DNA of 64,000 nt from Desulforapulum autotrophicum. GTDB lineage: Bacteria > Desulfobacterota > Desulfobacteria > Desulfobacterales > Desulfolunaceae. Positions 16,068-24,334 of the stretch are shown here, piece by piece. Within the stretch, counting starts at the first letter, position 1; each line of letters starts with the position of its first letter. The notes under the pieces were generated by a model. The model saw nothing but the letters and a program-made list of their open reading frames with translations. It had not been told where the DNA came from and did not search any database. Both the position numbers and the translations under genes were made by a program. The stretch covers positions 559,509 to 623,508 of the forward strand of contig DYJE01000001.1 of the NCBI GenBank assembly GCA_020723285.1, written 5' to 3'.

Positions 16068-17313
16068 CCCTCAGAAATCATCTGGAACTGTGGAAAAAAA
16101 GGAAACCGTCGATGCCTGGATGACGCCATCCGATCACCTGGAAGACATCCAGGTCAGTCCTGACGGGGATAACGTGGCGGCCATGTTCGTCAACAAGGAG
16201 GGAGAAACTCAGCTATGCGTCAACGGACAACGATGGGAACACGGCTTCGAACGTCTCTGGTACCCCAGATTCTCCCCGGACAATCGCTTGACGGCTCTGG
16301 CCTGGGACGGCGAAGCCTGGACCCTGATCGTGGACGATCAGGTTTGGGACAGCCGGTTCGATTATGCCTGGAACACGGGATTCAGCCAGGACGGGCATCA
16401 CATCATGGTGGTTTTCCAGAAAGACGGCACCTACGGACTCTGCCTGGACGACCAGCCCTGGACCACGTCTTTTCCGGGAATCGGCCACGCCGCCATCAGC
16501 CCTGACGGAACTCGGACCGCCGCCGCGGTCCAGATGGAAAAAATCAGCGAAGGGGATATCTTTTCATTTCAGCAAGGCGTTTTTTCAACGGCCGTGGACG
16601 GAGAAGCCTGGACAAAAAACTTCGTGAACATCTGGGACCCCGTGTTCAGCCATGATGGAAAAAAAACAGCCGCTGCCGTCCGGCTGAATCTTTACGACTA
16701 CAGCGTGGCCGTGAACGGTGAAGCCTGGCGGAAATGCTTCGAATGCGTATGGAAACCCCGTTTCCAGCCCGACACAGACGATGTGGTGGCTCCGGTGAGA
16801 AAGGGACAGAGCTGGACTTTGGCTAAAAACGGAAACCTGTTCTGGAAAAACAGGTTTACCCAGCTCTGGCATCCGGAGTTCAACCATGACGGTTCTAAAC
16901 TGGCAGCCGTCGTGGCCCCCGCTTTCGGAGTCTGGTCTGTGGCCGTCAACGACACGGTGTGGAAACTGGACCGGTTCGACGCCATCACGGGCCTCACCTA
17001 CAGTCCCGACGGGAGCCGCTTGGCTGCGGTGGGCATGAAAAAAGGACGCCACACCCTGATATACGACGGCAAATCCTGCAACCGGTTCTGTGAGCGGGTG
17101 TGGCCTCCGGTGTTCAGCCCTGACAGCCGCCACATCGCGGCACGGATTGAAACAAACGGGCGCTACACCGTCATTCTCGACGGCCGCGTCTGGGATCGGA
17201 CCTATGACAAAGTCTGGGACCCGGTGTTCGATGATGCAAACGACGCCCTGGTAATCCGGGCCTTTGACAAGGGGCAATACCTGAAAATCCGGGCTCCCCT
17301 GTCTCATTTTTAA
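16054..17313 (+). CDS. tmcD: TmcD-like beta-propeller subunit of the Tmc complex
   Basis: A 419-residue protein made almost wholly of about eight repeats of 40-50 residues with the pattern V-x-G-x-x-W-x-x-x-F-x-x-(V/L)-W-x-P-x-F-S-x-D-G, as in WD40-like or TolB-like propellers. There is no signal peptide or transmembrane helix, so it is probably cytoplasmic. Of the four Tmc subunits, TmcD is the one without redox motifs; it may be structural or regulatory. Here it precedes tmcC, tmcB and tmcA. It is assigned by repeat type and neighbours. Confidence 0.8.
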   Translation: MLLTNPQKSSGTVEKKETVDAWMTPSDHLEDIQVSPDGDNVAAMFVNKEGETQLCVNGQRWEHGFERLWYPRFSPDNRLTALAWDGEAWTLIVDDQVWDSRFDYAWNTGFSQDGHHIMVVFQKDGTYGLCLDDQPWTTSFPGIGHAAISPDGTRTAAAVQMEKISEGDIFSFQQGVFSTAVDGEAWTKNFVNIWDPVFSHDGKKTAAAVRLNLYDYSVAVNGEAWRKCFECVWKPRFQPDTDDVVAPVRKGQSWTLAKNGNLFWKNRFTQLWHPEFNHDGSKLAAVVAPAFGVWSVAVNDTVWKLDRFDAITGLTYSPDGSRLAAVGMKKGRHTLIYDGKSCNRFCERVWPPVFSPDSRHIAARIETNGRYTVILDGRVWDRTYDKVWDPVFDDANDALVIRAFDKGQYLKIRAPLSHF

Positions 17314-17374
17314 ACATGGGGCAGAAGAGTCCATTATGATGAAAAACTGACTAAAAACGCGGATACGGACAGCC

Positions 17375-18034
17375 ATGCACCAGCTCTATGATCTTGCCAC
17401 CGGTCCTCTGCTCTATCTCTCGCTTTCGCTCTTTGCAGGCGGGATTCTCGTTCAGGGCATCTCCCTGATCAGGGAAACATACACCAGCGAGAGGTTTGTC
17501 TTTTCTTTTCTGAGCGTGAAATCCGCCCTGCTTTCCATGGTTCACTGGGGAACACCTTTCGGCTCCACGGTGATGCGTAAAAACATCCTTCTCACCGTGG
17601 TGGGTTTTCTTTTCCATATCGGACTTCTCGCCCTTCCCTTTTTTCTCATGGCCCATGTGCTTCTGTTTTACGAAGCCTGGGGCCTGTCCTGGCCCACTGT
17701 CCCCGGCTGGGCTGCGGACACCGCCACCTTGTTCGTCTGCATCGCCTGCCTGTTCTTCGTTTTCCGCAGGCTTCTTGTTCCTGACATACGTTACATTTCA
17801 ACCCCCATGGATTACCTCATTCCCGTTCTGATTCTCGTTCCCTTTGCCAGCGGATTCTGGGCAAGCCACACTCTTCCGGGATTCCGTGTCTGCCATGTTC
17901 TGCATATCCTTTCCGCTGAGGTTCTCCTGTCGGCAATTCCCTTCACCCGGCTGACCCATATGCTTTTCGGGTTCTTCACCCGGATATACACATCGTCTGA
18001 ATTCGGAAGCACACGTTTCGCAAAGGACTGGTAA
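17375..18034 (+). CDS. tmcC: TmcC-like membrane cytochrome b subunit
   Basis: A 219-residue integral membrane protein with about five helices, of the NarI/DsrM-type fold. Histidines within or near helices (H56, H75, H89, H170 and others) are candidate b-heme ligands. The end reads FTRLTHMLFGFFTRIYTSSEFG, a short cytoplasmic tail also seen in the second, MetFV-linked paralogue at 58362-59036 (FTKFVHMVFFFVFRF). It should connect the periplasmic cytochrome c to the cytoplasmic iron-sulfur subunit and possibly to menaquinone. Confidence 0.85.
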   Translation: MHQLYDLATGPLLYLSLSLFAGGILVQGISLIRETYTSERFVFSFLSVKSALLSMVHWGTPFGSTVMRKNILLTVVGFLFHIGLLALPFFLMAHVLLFYEAWGLSWPTVPGWAADTATLFVCIACLFFVFRRLLVPDIRYISTPMDYLIPVLILVPFASGFWASHTLPGFRVCHVLHILSAEVLLSAIPFTRLTHMLFGFFTRIYTSSEFGSTRFAKDW

Positions 18035-18036
18035 TC

Positions 18037-19362
18037 ATGACCTTGCAACAGACCACGCTCCATGCGCCCATCATCGACGAAGGCATCGAAAAAAAACTGT
18101 CCGGTCTGACCCCGGAAACCATCCGCACCGTCATCGACGATGTCCTTTCATCCGAAACCGGCCCCCGGCTCAAAGCCTACCTGAAAACATGCGTCCACTG
18201 CGGACTCTGCTCTGACGGCTGCCATTTCTTTCTGAGCTTCGACCGGAACCCCCGCTATTCCCCTGTGGGCAAAATCAAGGAAACCCTGGCCCGGTTCATC
18301 CATGACAAAAACCGCATCACGGCGGACGTGATCCGGCAAGCCGCCGTCATCGCCTACACCGAATGCAACCTGTGCCGCCGCTGCGTCATGTACTGTCCCT
18401 TCGGCATCGACACGGCGTACATGATCGGCATCGTCAGGAGAATCTGTCACCGCCTGGGCGTCACGCCCCTTTACATCCAGGACACGGCCCACAGCCATTC
18501 GGCCTTCATGAACCAGATGTGGGTGAAGGAAGACGAATGGATCGACACCATCCACTGGCAGGAAGAGGACGCCCGTGAGGAAATCCCGGATCTTCGCATT
18601 CCCCTTGAAAAAGAAGGGGCGGACGTCATGTATTCGGTGATCGCCCCCGAACCCCGGTTCCAGGCGGATCTGATCTACAAAGCCGCCGTTCTCATGAAAC
18701 GGGCCGGCATCGACTGGACCCTACCCGCAACACCGGGATGGGACAACAGCGACATGGCCATGTTTTCAGGAGACAACGAAATCATGGGGCGCATCACCCG
18801 GACCCATTTCGAGGCGGCGGAAAGGCTGAACGTGAAAAAAATCGTCATGGGCGAATGCGGCCATGCCTTCAGGTCCGTGTATGACACAGGCAACCGATGG
18901 CTGGGATGGACTTTTCCCCCCATTCCCGTGGTCCACGCCATCGAGTTCTATTACGATCTCCTGAAAACGGGGCGTATCCGCATCCGGGAAAAATTCAAGC
19001 CCCGCGTGACGTTCCACGATCCCTGCAACATCGTAAGGGGCAAGGGGCTTCATGAAAAAGCGCGGTACATCATCGCTAAGACATGCGAAAACTTCATCGA
19101 AATGACACCGAACCGTGAACACAATTTCTGCTGCGGTGCGGGCGGTGGTGTGATCAACTGCGGTCCGCCCTACAAGTCCAAACGGATGCAGGCATCCCGC
19201 GTCAAGGCCGAACAACTGAAGAACACCGGAGCGGACGTGGTGATCACACCCTGCCACAACTGCCACAGCGGCATCGACGACATCCTCCACCATTATAAAA
19301 TTCCCATGAGCGTCACGTTCATGGTGGACATTCTCACAACAACCATGGAAACGAACCCATGA
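18037..19362 (+). CDS. tmcB: TmcB-like HdrD-family iron-sulfur subunit
   Basis: A 441-residue cytoplasmic protein. Two [4Fe-4S] motifs stand at cysteines 52/55/58/62 and 110/113/116/120, followed by two CCG domains; the second contains NFCCGAGGGVINCG and TPCHNCHSGI. This is the HdrD/TmcB layout, with a non-cubane cluster that could do two-electron chemistry on a disulfide or trisulfide such as DsrC. The gene starts two bases after tmcC, and its stop overlaps the tmcA start (ATGA). Confidence 0.9.
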   Translation: MTLQQTTLHAPIIDEGIEKKLSGLTPETIRTVIDDVLSSETGPRLKAYLKTCVHCGLCSDGCHFFLSFDRNPRYSPVGKIKETLARFIHDKNRITADVIRQAAVIAYTECNLCRRCVMYCPFGIDTAYMIGIVRRICHRLGVTPLYIQDTAHSHSAFMNQMWVKEDEWIDTIHWQEEDAREEIPDLRIPLEKEGADVMYSVIAPEPRFQADLIYKAAVLMKRAGIDWTLPATPGWDNSDMAMFSGDNEIMGRITRTHFEAAERLNVKKIVMGECGHAFRSVYDTGNRWLGWTFPPIPVVHAIEFYYDLLKTGRIRIREKFKPRVTFHDPCNIVRGKGLHEKARYIIAKTCENFIEMTPNREHNFCCGAGGGVINCGPPYKSKRMQASRVKAEQLKNTGADVVITPCHNCHSGIDDILHHYKIPMSVTFMVDILTTTMETNP

Positions 19363-19748
19363 AAAGGACGGCCATGAAACCCCGCGCTTTGATCACCGTT
19401 TTCTTTGTGTTCCTCATGATTCCCGTATGTTTTTTAAACGCCGAAACCCTTGAAACCCTTACAAACAGGGCCTTTCCCAAACCCAGAATGCCCGAAGTTC
19501 CCTTTCTTCACGACCGGCACAACGAAAACGCACGGATCGACGACTGCACCCTGTGCCATCATACCTACGAAAACGGCGTCCGCAGCGATGAAAGTTCCGA
19601 AGGAACAGCCTGCGCCGAATGCCACCGACCGGCCCTTCATCCCCGCGGGTTCAACCTGGCCGCCGCCTACCACGCACGGTGCCGCAATTGCCATCTGGAA
19701 CAGAAAAACGGCCCCGTGGCCTGCGGGGAATGCCATCGTCGCCGGTGA
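19359..19748 (+). CDS. tmcA: TmcA-like tetraheme cytochrome c3
   Basis: A 129-residue periplasmic protein with a signal peptide (core LITVFFVFLMIPVCF, cleavage likely after NAE or nearby). It has four CxxCH heme sites: CTLCH 63-67, CAECH 85-89, CRNCH 108-112 and CGECH 122-126. Extra histidines (H51, H54, H68, H94, H106) can act as distal ligands, as in type II cytochrome c3. It accepts electrons from periplasmic hydrogenase or formate dehydrogenase and passes them to TmcC. Two start codons, at 19359 and 19374, are possible. Confidence 0.92.
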   Translation: MKRTAMKPRALITVFFVFLMIPVCFLNAETLETLTNRAFPKPRMPEVPFLHDRHNENARIDDCTLCHHTYENGVRSDESSEGTACAECHRPALHPRGFNLAAAYHARCRNCHLEQKNGPVACGECHRRR

Positions 19749-20101
19749 AATCGAACGGGTTTCTCCTCAGCACCCGACCCAATAAATGCCACACGCTCGT
19801 AGGTCGGGTTCTTAAAACCCGACAAATGACCCGATCCTTAAATCAATCGGGCATCCGCACCGCGACGGTGGTGGTGTGATCATGACCGTTGAATGACCCA
19901 TGGTCTTGCGTCGCATGATAAGGCTTGGGGCATTTGTCGGCTTTCGTGACCTCAAGCCGACCTACGAACAAGTTTTTCCTTCAGAATTTTAATCCGACAG
20001 CGGCTCAACCCGTATTAATGTTTGATTCCGTCCGTCTTTCTGGTTATGATCCTATGGTGAATCCCACAAGGGGCTCCACATTTGATAATAGGCGGAAGAT
20101 T
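19749..20101. other. gene-free region holding a REP pair
   Basis: 353 bases between tmcA and an unknown gene. The left half is filled by the 171-bp palindromic element at 19797-19967. The right part (19968-20101) is A/T-richer and carries GGCGGAAG just before the ATG at 20102. No convincing promoter box was found. Confidence 0.5.
19797..19967. repeat. REP/BIME-type double palindrome with 11-bp inverted ends
   Basis: The ends are TCGTAGGTCGG (19797-19807) and its exact inverse CCGACCTACGA (19957-19967). Each end folds on itself: GTCGGGTT...AACCCGAC on the left and GTCGGCTT...AAGCCGAC on the right. Inside these, GACAAATG and CATTTGTC are also inverted. A further hairpin, CCCGAT...ATCGGG, lies within. 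GTAGGTCGGGTT-type palindromes are typical of REP sequences spread by RAYT (TnpA-REP) transposases. None is encoded in the window, so the element is non-autonomous. Confidence 0.8.
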
Positions 20102-20641
20102 ATGACCCACGTTGAACAACCCATGGAAAAACAGGATAATGAGCTGGCCTCGGTCTGCAAAAATCTGGCGGAATACGCCGTGGACCGGGACGACATCAAG
20201 GTTCTGGTTCACAATCTTCCCAAGGACCAGAACATCAACACCGTCACCGTGGACTACGAACTTCAGCTCCTCAAGATCATCAGCGTGGGCTGGGCCCTTT
20301 CGGTGTGCATGGAGAAATACCCCCTTAAAACCGAAGCGGCGGTGGAATTCTGGAACCTGATCCGGGGTTTTTCCAAGGACATTTCCAGCGTCACCCAGAT
20401 GATGATCGGCCACGATGTGGACTATTTCCAGCTGATCAAGGACCGCTTCGATTACTACGTGAAATCCCTTGACGCCCCAAACGTGAACCGGGACCCGGCA
20501 TCGGCCATCGGCCCGGCCTTCGCCCGGTGCTGCAAGGATGGGGACAACCCCTTTGTCACCCTCACCGGAGCACGGATCTTCACCTATGCGGTCAGGGGGG
20601 TCAGGGAATACCTGGAATCCCTGGGAATCAAGGCGGACTGA
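20102..20641 (+). CDS. unknown cytoplasmic protein, 179 residues
   Basis: ATG 20102 has GGCGGAAG upstream; the frame is open further left but runs into the REP pair. The protein is mostly helical, with no signal peptide or transmembrane segment. Cysteines lie in LASVCKN, LSVCME and ARCCKDG. ISVGWALSVCMEKYPLK and VTLTGARIFTYAVRGVREYLESLG are its most regular parts. I do not recognise a family. It is followed after seven bases by another small unknown gene and then the U32 protein, so the three may form one transcript. Confidence 0.75.
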   Translation: MTHVEQPMEKQDNELASVCKNLAEYAVDRDDIKVLVHNLPKDQNINTVTVDYELQLLKIISVGWALSVCMEKYPLKTEAAVEFWNLIRGFSKDISSVTQMMIGHDVDYFQLIKDRFDYYVKSLDAPNVNRDPASAIGPAFARCCKDGDNPFVTLTGARIFTYAVRGVREYLESLGIKAD

Positions 20642-20648
20642 TACGACC

Positions 20649-20909
20649 ATGTACGCGAAAAACGCCACCCATCTCAAAGAACTGATCCTGAGCCGTCCCG
20701 ACGACCTTCCGTCCAGTTTCCTTCGGGACAGCTCCTTTGCCGCACACTGTTTCGACCGGCACAGCGTCCGCTACCTGAAATCCGCCTTTCACCGGGACGC
20801 TGACCCGGAAGAGTGTTCGGCATGGAACATCAGTCCGTCGGAATGGAAGGAAAACGTGGAAATGGCTTACATGGCCAAAGTGGCCACGGAAAAACGAAAA
20901 GGGGCATGA
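20649..20909 (+). CDS. unknown small protein, 86 residues
   Basis: ATG 20649 lies seven bases after the stop of the preceding unknown gene. The protein is charged and probably helical (MYAKNATHLKELILSRPDDL; SPSEWKENVEMAYMAK), with single Cys and His residues but no known motif. The longer reading frame to the left is inside the previous gene and is not coding. Gene order and spacing suggest co-expression with that gene. Function unknown. Confidence 0.65.
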   Translation: MYAKNATHLKELILSRPDDLPSSFLRDSSFAAHCFDRHSVRYLKSAFHRDADPEECSAWNISPSEWKENVEMAYMAKVATEKRKGA

Positions 20910-20945
20910 CCTTCAAAGCCCCGCTAACCCCAAAAAAACACACCC

Positions 20946-22961
20946 ATGAATCATATGAACGCAACGGCCAAAGACACTCTTCCCGCAGAACATAAACCCA
21001 TGATCCTGGCTCCGGCGGGGAACCGGGCGTCGTTTCTGGCCGCCATTGCCGCCGGGGCCGACGCGGTGTACTGCGGGCTAAAAAATTTTTCAGCCCGCAT
21101 GGAGGCGGACAACTTTGGCACTGAAGAGCTTGCCGCCCTGACGCGGCTCGCCCATGGACGGGGAATCAAAGTTTACATCACGCTGAACGCCATGCTCAAG
21201 CAGGACGATGTGGAAAAAGCCGCCCATCTGGTGGAAAAACTCACCCGCCACGTCAATCCGGACGCCCTGATCGCCGCTGACCCGGCCATCAGCCGTATGG
21301 CTGAGCGCGCGGGCTTCAAAGGCGAACTCCATCTATCCACCCTGGCCAACCTGAGCTTTCCCAAGGGTCTCGACGGTTTTGCCCGTAAAACCGGTTTCTG
21401 CCGTTCCGTGGTGCCCAGAGAACTTTCCATTGACGAAATCCGGTTGATGGCCGAGGCATGCCCTGAAAACCTGGACCTCGAAGTGTTCATCCACGGAGCT
21501 TTGTGTTACGGCGTGTCGGGCCGGTGCTACTGGAGCAGCTTTTTCGGTGGCAAAAGCGGCATCCGGGGACGGTGTGTCCAGCCCTGCCGCAGGGTCTACA
21601 CCCGGAACAACGAGAAAGGCCGGTATTTCTCATGCCAGGACCTGAGCCTTGACGTGCTGTCACGGACCCTTCTCACCATCCCCAAAGTCGGGGCCTGGAA
21701 AATCGAAGGCCGGAAAAAAGGCCCCCATTACGTGTATTACACCGTCAAGGCCTACCAGATGTTAAGGGATCAGGGTTCCGACCCCCAGTCGAAAAAAACG
21801 GCGATGGGCCTTCTGTCCCAGGCCCTGGGCCGGCCGGGAACCCATTACAACTTCCTCCCCCAGCGTCCCTGGAATCCCGTGGATACAGGCAAGCAGACCG
21901 GATCGGGCCTGTTTGTGGGCACCATGAAAGGCCCCTTGAAAGACCCGTTCATCGTTCCGGCCATCGGGCTTCTGCCCGGCGACCTGCTGCGCATCGGCTA
22001 CGAAGACGCCGAAGGCCACGCCCTTCAGAAAGTTCACACCTCCATACCCAAACGGGGAAAACTCCACCTGAAATTCAGGGAAGGTTTCAAACCCTCCAAG
22101 GAAAGCCCGGTGTTTCTCATCGACCGGCGGGAGAAAGAACTTCAGGCCATGATCAGCGCCCTGGAATCGGAGCTGGGCGATATCCCCGCCGAGACGGTCC
22201 AGCCCTCGCGGCTTCAGTTTTCCGATCTCATGGGCAAAACCCTGAAGAAAAAACACGGCAAACCGCCGGTCACCGATCTCCGTGTGTTCCGGAAAGCGCC
22301 CCGGATGATCAAGCCCGGCGACGCGGTCTGGCTCAGCCCTGAAAACCTGGACGCCATTCCGGGGAAATTCGCCGGGATCTGCCGTTTCTTTCTTCCCCCG
22401 GTAATCTGGCCCGCCGATGAAGCCCTGTGGCAGGAACTTGTATCCCGCGCCGTCAAAAAAGGTGGTCGGCATTTTGTCCTGAACGCCCCGTCCCAGATCG
22501 TTTTGTTCGACCGCCCCGGCACCCTGGACCTCTGGGCCGGTCCCTTCTGCAACATCGGAAACAGCGTGACAGCGGCTATTCTTTCAGGCCTGGGTTTTTC
22601 CGGCGTTTTCGCGAGCCCCGAGCTTTCCCGAAGCGATTTTCTGGCCCTTGCCGAAAAAAGCCCGCTGCCCTTGGGTCTGGTGATCGAAGGTCCCATGCCC
22701 CTGGTCATCGCACGGACCCTTAACGAACAGATCAAACCCCTCAACCCTTTTTCAAGCCCAAAGGGTGAGGAAGCCTTTGCCGTCAGACACGGAAGCGACG
22801 TCTGGATCTACCCCAACTGGACGCTTGACCTCACGGAAAAGAAATCCGAACTGATCCGTGCAGGCTACACCGTGTTCGCCCACCTGACCGAACAATTCCC
22901 GTCTGGAATAACCATGCGGAACCGTCCCGGCAAATGGAACTGGGACTTGACACTGCTGTAA
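20946..22961 (+). CDS. U32-family protein, RlhA-like (23S rRNA hydroxylation)
   Basis: A 671-residue protein. The N-terminal domain is the U32 TIM-barrel-like fold: LAPAGNRASFLAAIAAGADAVYCG, FIHGALCYGVSGRCY and the cluster-forming GRCVQPCRR. The length and the large C-terminal extension fit RlhA, which hydroxylates C2501 of 23S rRNA with prephenate as precursor, better than the shorter TrhP/UbiU/UbiV members. The ATG at 20946 lacks a clear ribosome-binding site; codon 4 or the later MILAPAG methionine are alternatives. The subfamily call rests on length. Confidence 0.8.
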   Translation: MNHMNATAKDTLPAEHKPMILAPAGNRASFLAAIAAGADAVYCGLKNFSARMEADNFGTEELAALTRLAHGRGIKVYITLNAMLKQDDVEKAAHLVEKLTRHVNPDALIAADPAISRMAERAGFKGELHLSTLANLSFPKGLDGFARKTGFCRSVVPRELSIDEIRLMAEACPENLDLEVFIHGALCYGVSGRCYWSSFFGGKSGIRGRCVQPCRRVYTRNNEKGRYFSCQDLSLDVLSRTLLTIPKVGAWKIEGRKKGPHYVYYTVKAYQMLRDQGSDPQSKKTAMGLLSQALGRPGTHYNFLPQRPWNPVDTGKQTGSGLFVGTMKGPLKDPFIVPAIGLLPGDLLRIGYEDAEGHALQKVHTSIPKRGKLHLKFREGFKPSKESPVFLIDRREKELQAMISALESELGDIPAETVQPSRLQFSDLMGKTLKKKHGKPPVTDLRVFRKAPRMIKPGDAVWLSPENLDAIPGKFAGICRFFLPPVIWPADEALWQELVSRAVKKGGRHFVLNAPSQIVLFDRPGTLDLWAGPFCNIGNSVTAAILSGLGFSGVFASPELSRSDFLALAEKSPLPLGLVIEGPMPLVIARTLNEQIKPLNPFSSPKGEEAFAVRHGSDVWIYPNWTLDLTEKKSELIRAGYTVFAHLTEQFPSGITMRNRPGKWNWDLTLL

Positions 22962-22996
22962 CAGGCATTTGAGTATATCTTCAGAATATATGGATG

Positions 22997-23044
22997 TTGA
23001 CATCAATAGTTATTTATGTAATTTTTTAAGTAAGTTATTATAAC
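22997..23044 (+). promoter_or_regulatory. brnTA promoter and palindrome
   Basis: TTGACA at 22997-23002 is followed 16 bases later by TAATTT (23019-23024). Just downstream is GTTATTATAAC (23034-23044), a perfect 11-base palindrome suited to a ribbon-helix-helix antitoxin. BrnT starts at 23081. Confidence 0.5.
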
Positions 23045-23080
23045 AATATAAATACGGGATGTATCGGGCATATATCATAA

Positions 23081-23374
23081 ATGAACACATACACGTTCGA
23101 ATGGGATATTGAAAAAGCCAGGGACAACAGAAAAAAACATGGTGTTTCATTTGATGAAGCTGCAACTGTTTTTAAGGATTCAAGAGCTCTATCCATTTAT
23201 GACCCCGACCACAGCGAAACTGAAGACAGATGGATAACGCTGGGTATTTCAGAAAAAGCTCGATGTTTGATTGTTGTGCATACGTTCCGGAGTGAGCGTA
23301 AAAATCATGTAACAATCAGGATCTTATCGAGGCGAAAAGCGAATAAAAATGAAATACAATCATATGGTGAATGA
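23081..23374 (+). CDS. brnT: BrnT-type ribonuclease toxin
   Basis: A 97-residue protein with the family start FEWDIEKARDNRKKHGVSFDEAATVF, the central DRWITLGIS and the C-terminal RILSRRKANKNEIQSYGE. BrnT is a RelE-fold RNase that stops translation. The His/Lys/Arg positions of the fold are present and the gene is full length. Its stop overlaps the start of the antitoxin gene (ATGA). Confidence 0.9.
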   Translation: MNTYTFEWDIEKARDNRKKHGVSFDEAATVFKDSRALSIYDPDHSETEDRWITLGISEKARCLIVVHTFRSERKNHVTIRILSRRKANKNEIQSYGE

Positions 23375-23577
23375 TTATGAGAAAAGAATACGATTTTTCG
23401 AGCGGTGAAAGAGGGAAGTTCTACCGGCCGGATATCAAGCTGAACATTCCCGTTTATCTTGATGATGAAGTATCTGATTTTATAGATAAAATTGCATTAA
23501 AAAAAGGCCGGGACCGTTCTTCTGTTGTCAATGATCTTCTAAAAGGTGACATCAAAATAGCCCAGGCAATGGAATAG
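23371..23577 (+). CDS. brnA: BrnA-like ribbon-helix-helix antitoxin
   Basis: A 68-residue protein, with ATG at 23371 or 23377. The segment RPDIKLNIPVYLDDEVSDFIDKIA forms a beta strand plus helix, and KGRDRSSVVNDLLKGDI the second helix of a MetJ/Arc/CopG DNA-binding dimer. It neutralises BrnT and should repress the operon through the palindrome at 23034-23044. It is named by position and fold; sequence resemblance to classical BrnA is limited. Confidence 0.75.
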   Translation: MIMRKEYDFSSGERGKFYRPDIKLNIPVYLDDEVSDFIDKIALKKGRDRSSVVNDLLKGDIKIAQAME

Positions 23578-23625
23578 TCCGAAGCATGCCTCTCACGACC
23601 CTGAGACTCAGGAATTCACCATGCA

Positions 23626-24246
23626 ATGAAAACCGATAAAGGCTACGTCATGAAAAACAAACCTGAAAGCCGTTCCTTTTCACAAGAGCAAGGAAAAATC
23701 CTGATTTCTCTCGCCCGGAAAACCATCGCGGACAAGCTGGGGGCCGATTCACAGGCCGTCACCATTCCCGATGATCCGGAGTTCACTTCACGTCGCGGCA
23801 CCTTCGTCACCCTCAAAATCGACCATGAGCTGCGCGGTTGCATCGGCAGCCTGAGTTCTGACGACCGGGTCGTTGACGGCATAAGGAAAAACGCCGTCAA
23901 CGCGGCGTTCAACGACTACCGTTTCACCCCGCTGACCCAGGCTGAGCTCTCCCGTGTGGACATCGAGGTCAGCATCCTCACCGAAGCAAAACCCCTTAAT
24001 CACAGCGGGGGCGAAGACCTCCTCACCAGGCTGAAACCCGGCGTCGACGGCGTAATCATCCGCAAAGGTTCCGCCGGAGCCACCTTCCTCCCCCAGGTCT
24101 GGGAACAACTCCCCCTGCCCCGCTCCTTCATGGAGCACCTCTGCGCCAAAGCCGGACTCCCCCGGGACGCCTGGACATCAGCGGATCTTCAGGTGTCTGT
24201 TTACCAGGTTCAGTATTTCGAAGAAAACCGGCATAACGAATCGTGA
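23626..24246 (+). CDS. AMMECR1-domain protein (AmmeMemoRadiSam system A-type)
   Basis: A 206-residue cytoplasmic protein. ATG 23626 has AGGAA about nine bases upstream; ATG 23650 is an alternative. The conserved AMMECR1 signature is clear: RGTFVTLKIDHELRGCIGSL, NAAFNDYRFTPLT, VDIEVSILTEAKPL, GVDGVIIRKGSAGATFLPQVW and a Trp/Cys-containing tail. In bacteria this domain is often linked with a Memo-like protein and a radical SAM enzyme, but neither lies beside it here. Biochemical function is unknown. Confidence 0.88.
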   Translation: MKTDKGYVMKNKPESRSFSQEQGKILISLARKTIADKLGADSQAVTIPDDPEFTSRRGTFVTLKIDHELRGCIGSLSSDDRVVDGIRKNAVNAAFNDYRFTPLTQAELSRVDIEVSILTEAKPLNHSGGEDLLTRLKPGVDGVIIRKGSAGATFLPQVWEQLPLPRSFMEHLCAKAGLPRDAWTSADLQVSVYQVQYFEENRHNES

Positions 24247-24334
24247 AAGATCATGAAACCCTTCGTTTCACACAGAAATGGATTCACGTTGACTAAGCAT
24301 TTTTATTCGCAATGACGAACAGGGAGAATAAAAC

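Noticed and set aside
24254-24270. TGAAAC-CCTTC-GTTTCA hairpin after the AMMECR1 gene
   Set aside because: Only six base pairs and no T-run; too weak to call a terminator.
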